From Micromonospora sp. BL4 (GTDB taxonomy: Bacteria > Actinomycetota > Actinomycetes > Mycobacteriales > Micromonosporaceae): 64,000 nucleotides of DNA. The notes under the pieces are model-generated. The model was not told the DNA's origin. It searched no databases and worked only from the letters and a program-made list of their open reading frames with translations. The first letter of the stretch is position 1, and each line of letters begins with the position of its first letter. Positions 63,820 through 64,000 of the stretch are shown in pieces. A program made the translations under genes and the position numbers. The DNA lies in contig NZ_RCVJ01000105.1 in the NCBI RefSeq assembly GCF_003667505.1, positions 1 to 64,000 of the forward strand, given 5' to 3'.

Positions 63820-64000
63820 ATGCACGCCTTCGGGCAGATTCTCAAGATCGAGACACGACTCTTCCTGCGGGACTTCGGCTCGCCGGTGACGACCGTCGCT
63901 CTGCCACTGGCGCTTCTGCTGGTGTTCGGGCTGATCCCGGCGCTGCGCGAGTCGGATCCGCAGTTCGGCGACCTTTCCTTCATCCAGTACTTCGCACCCT
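63820..64000 (+). CDS. ABC-2-type permease, truncated by window end
   Basis: The first 60 codons are present (MHAFGQILKIETRLFLRD...), with one hydrophobic helix (about 25-43; TTVALPLALLLVFGLIPAL). GAGGGAGAA precedes the ATG, 11 bp after the ATPase stop. It is the membrane partner of the upstream ATPase; substrate unknown. Confidence 0.85.
   Translation, partial: MHAFGQILKIETRLFLRDFGSPVTTVALPLALLLVFGLIPALRESDPQFGDLSFIQYFAP

Overview
The window is a chromosomal segment of a high-G+C actinomycete. G+C is well above 65% by eye, GTG starts are frequent, and there are genes for mycothiol chemistry (mshA, a mycothiol-dependent DinB-like enzyme), a BldN-type developmental sigma factor with its RsbN-like anti-sigma factor, a Rex-controlled haem operon and a PhoR-PhoP/PhoU locus. 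The protein sequences and the tandem-MFS, nuclease and ABC content fit Micromonosporaceae (Micromonospora-like); this is inference from recognition, not from a search. No rRNA, tRNA, CRISPR array, transposase or prophage was seen.

Layout. 1-9.6 kb: a cyclase/AAA-type regulator (3' end cut by the window edge), an FmdB-like zinc ribbon divergent from a lytic transglycosylase, a double GNAT protein, a large secreted nuclease and an XRE regulator. 10.1-15.8 kb: rex-hemA-hemC-hemD-hemB, read leftwards behind a near-consensus Rex operator. 16.2-20.8 kb: a two-component pair, a HAD phosphatase, a glutaredoxin and an acyl-CoA ligase. 21.2-24.5 kb: bldN, rsbN and a SerB-like phosphatase. 24.5-27.4 kb: acyltransferase, epimerase, ribosomal protein bS22 and an excisionase-like DNA-binding protein. 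27.6-36.4 kb: accessory block with a MacAB-type efflux system, a secreted-type zinc protease, hydrolase, proline dehydrogenase, a small lipoprotein coupled to a glutathionylspermidine-synthase-like ligase, and a CGNR protein. 36.5-43.6 kb: TIM-barrel protein, Ppx, a cysteine-rich conserved protein, a Doc-type toxin-antitoxin pair, phoP-phoR/phoU and gpmA. 43.7-48 kb: tandem MFS exporters and a histone-H1-like protein. 48.1-53.1 kb: YbjN protein, mshA, SDR, methyltransferase, murB. 53.1-59.7 kb: mycothiol-dependent enzyme and a cellobiose-type ABC/GH1/LacI operon with twin palindromic operators. 59.8-64 kb: RidA-GNAT pair, macro-domain protein, EI24 protein and an ABC exporter running off the right edge.

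Read right to left, murB, mshA, ybjN-like, gpmA, phoR(senX3)-phoP(regX3), the cysteine-rich protein, ppx, TIM barrel, excisionase, bS22, epimerase, acyltransferase, serB-like, glutaredoxin and hemA-C-D-B follow the order of the Mycobacterium tuberculosis Rv0482-Rv0512 region. The window is therefore an old actinobacterial core block, opened in several places by accessory modules.

Regulation is unusually legible. A Rex site precedes rex-hem, PHO-box-like repeats lie between phoR and phoU, a twin LacI operator precedes the sugar operon, a palindrome overlaps the toxin-antitoxin promoter, and at least sixteen genes have a -10-like hexamer 6-8 bases before the start codon, which suggests leaderless transcripts.
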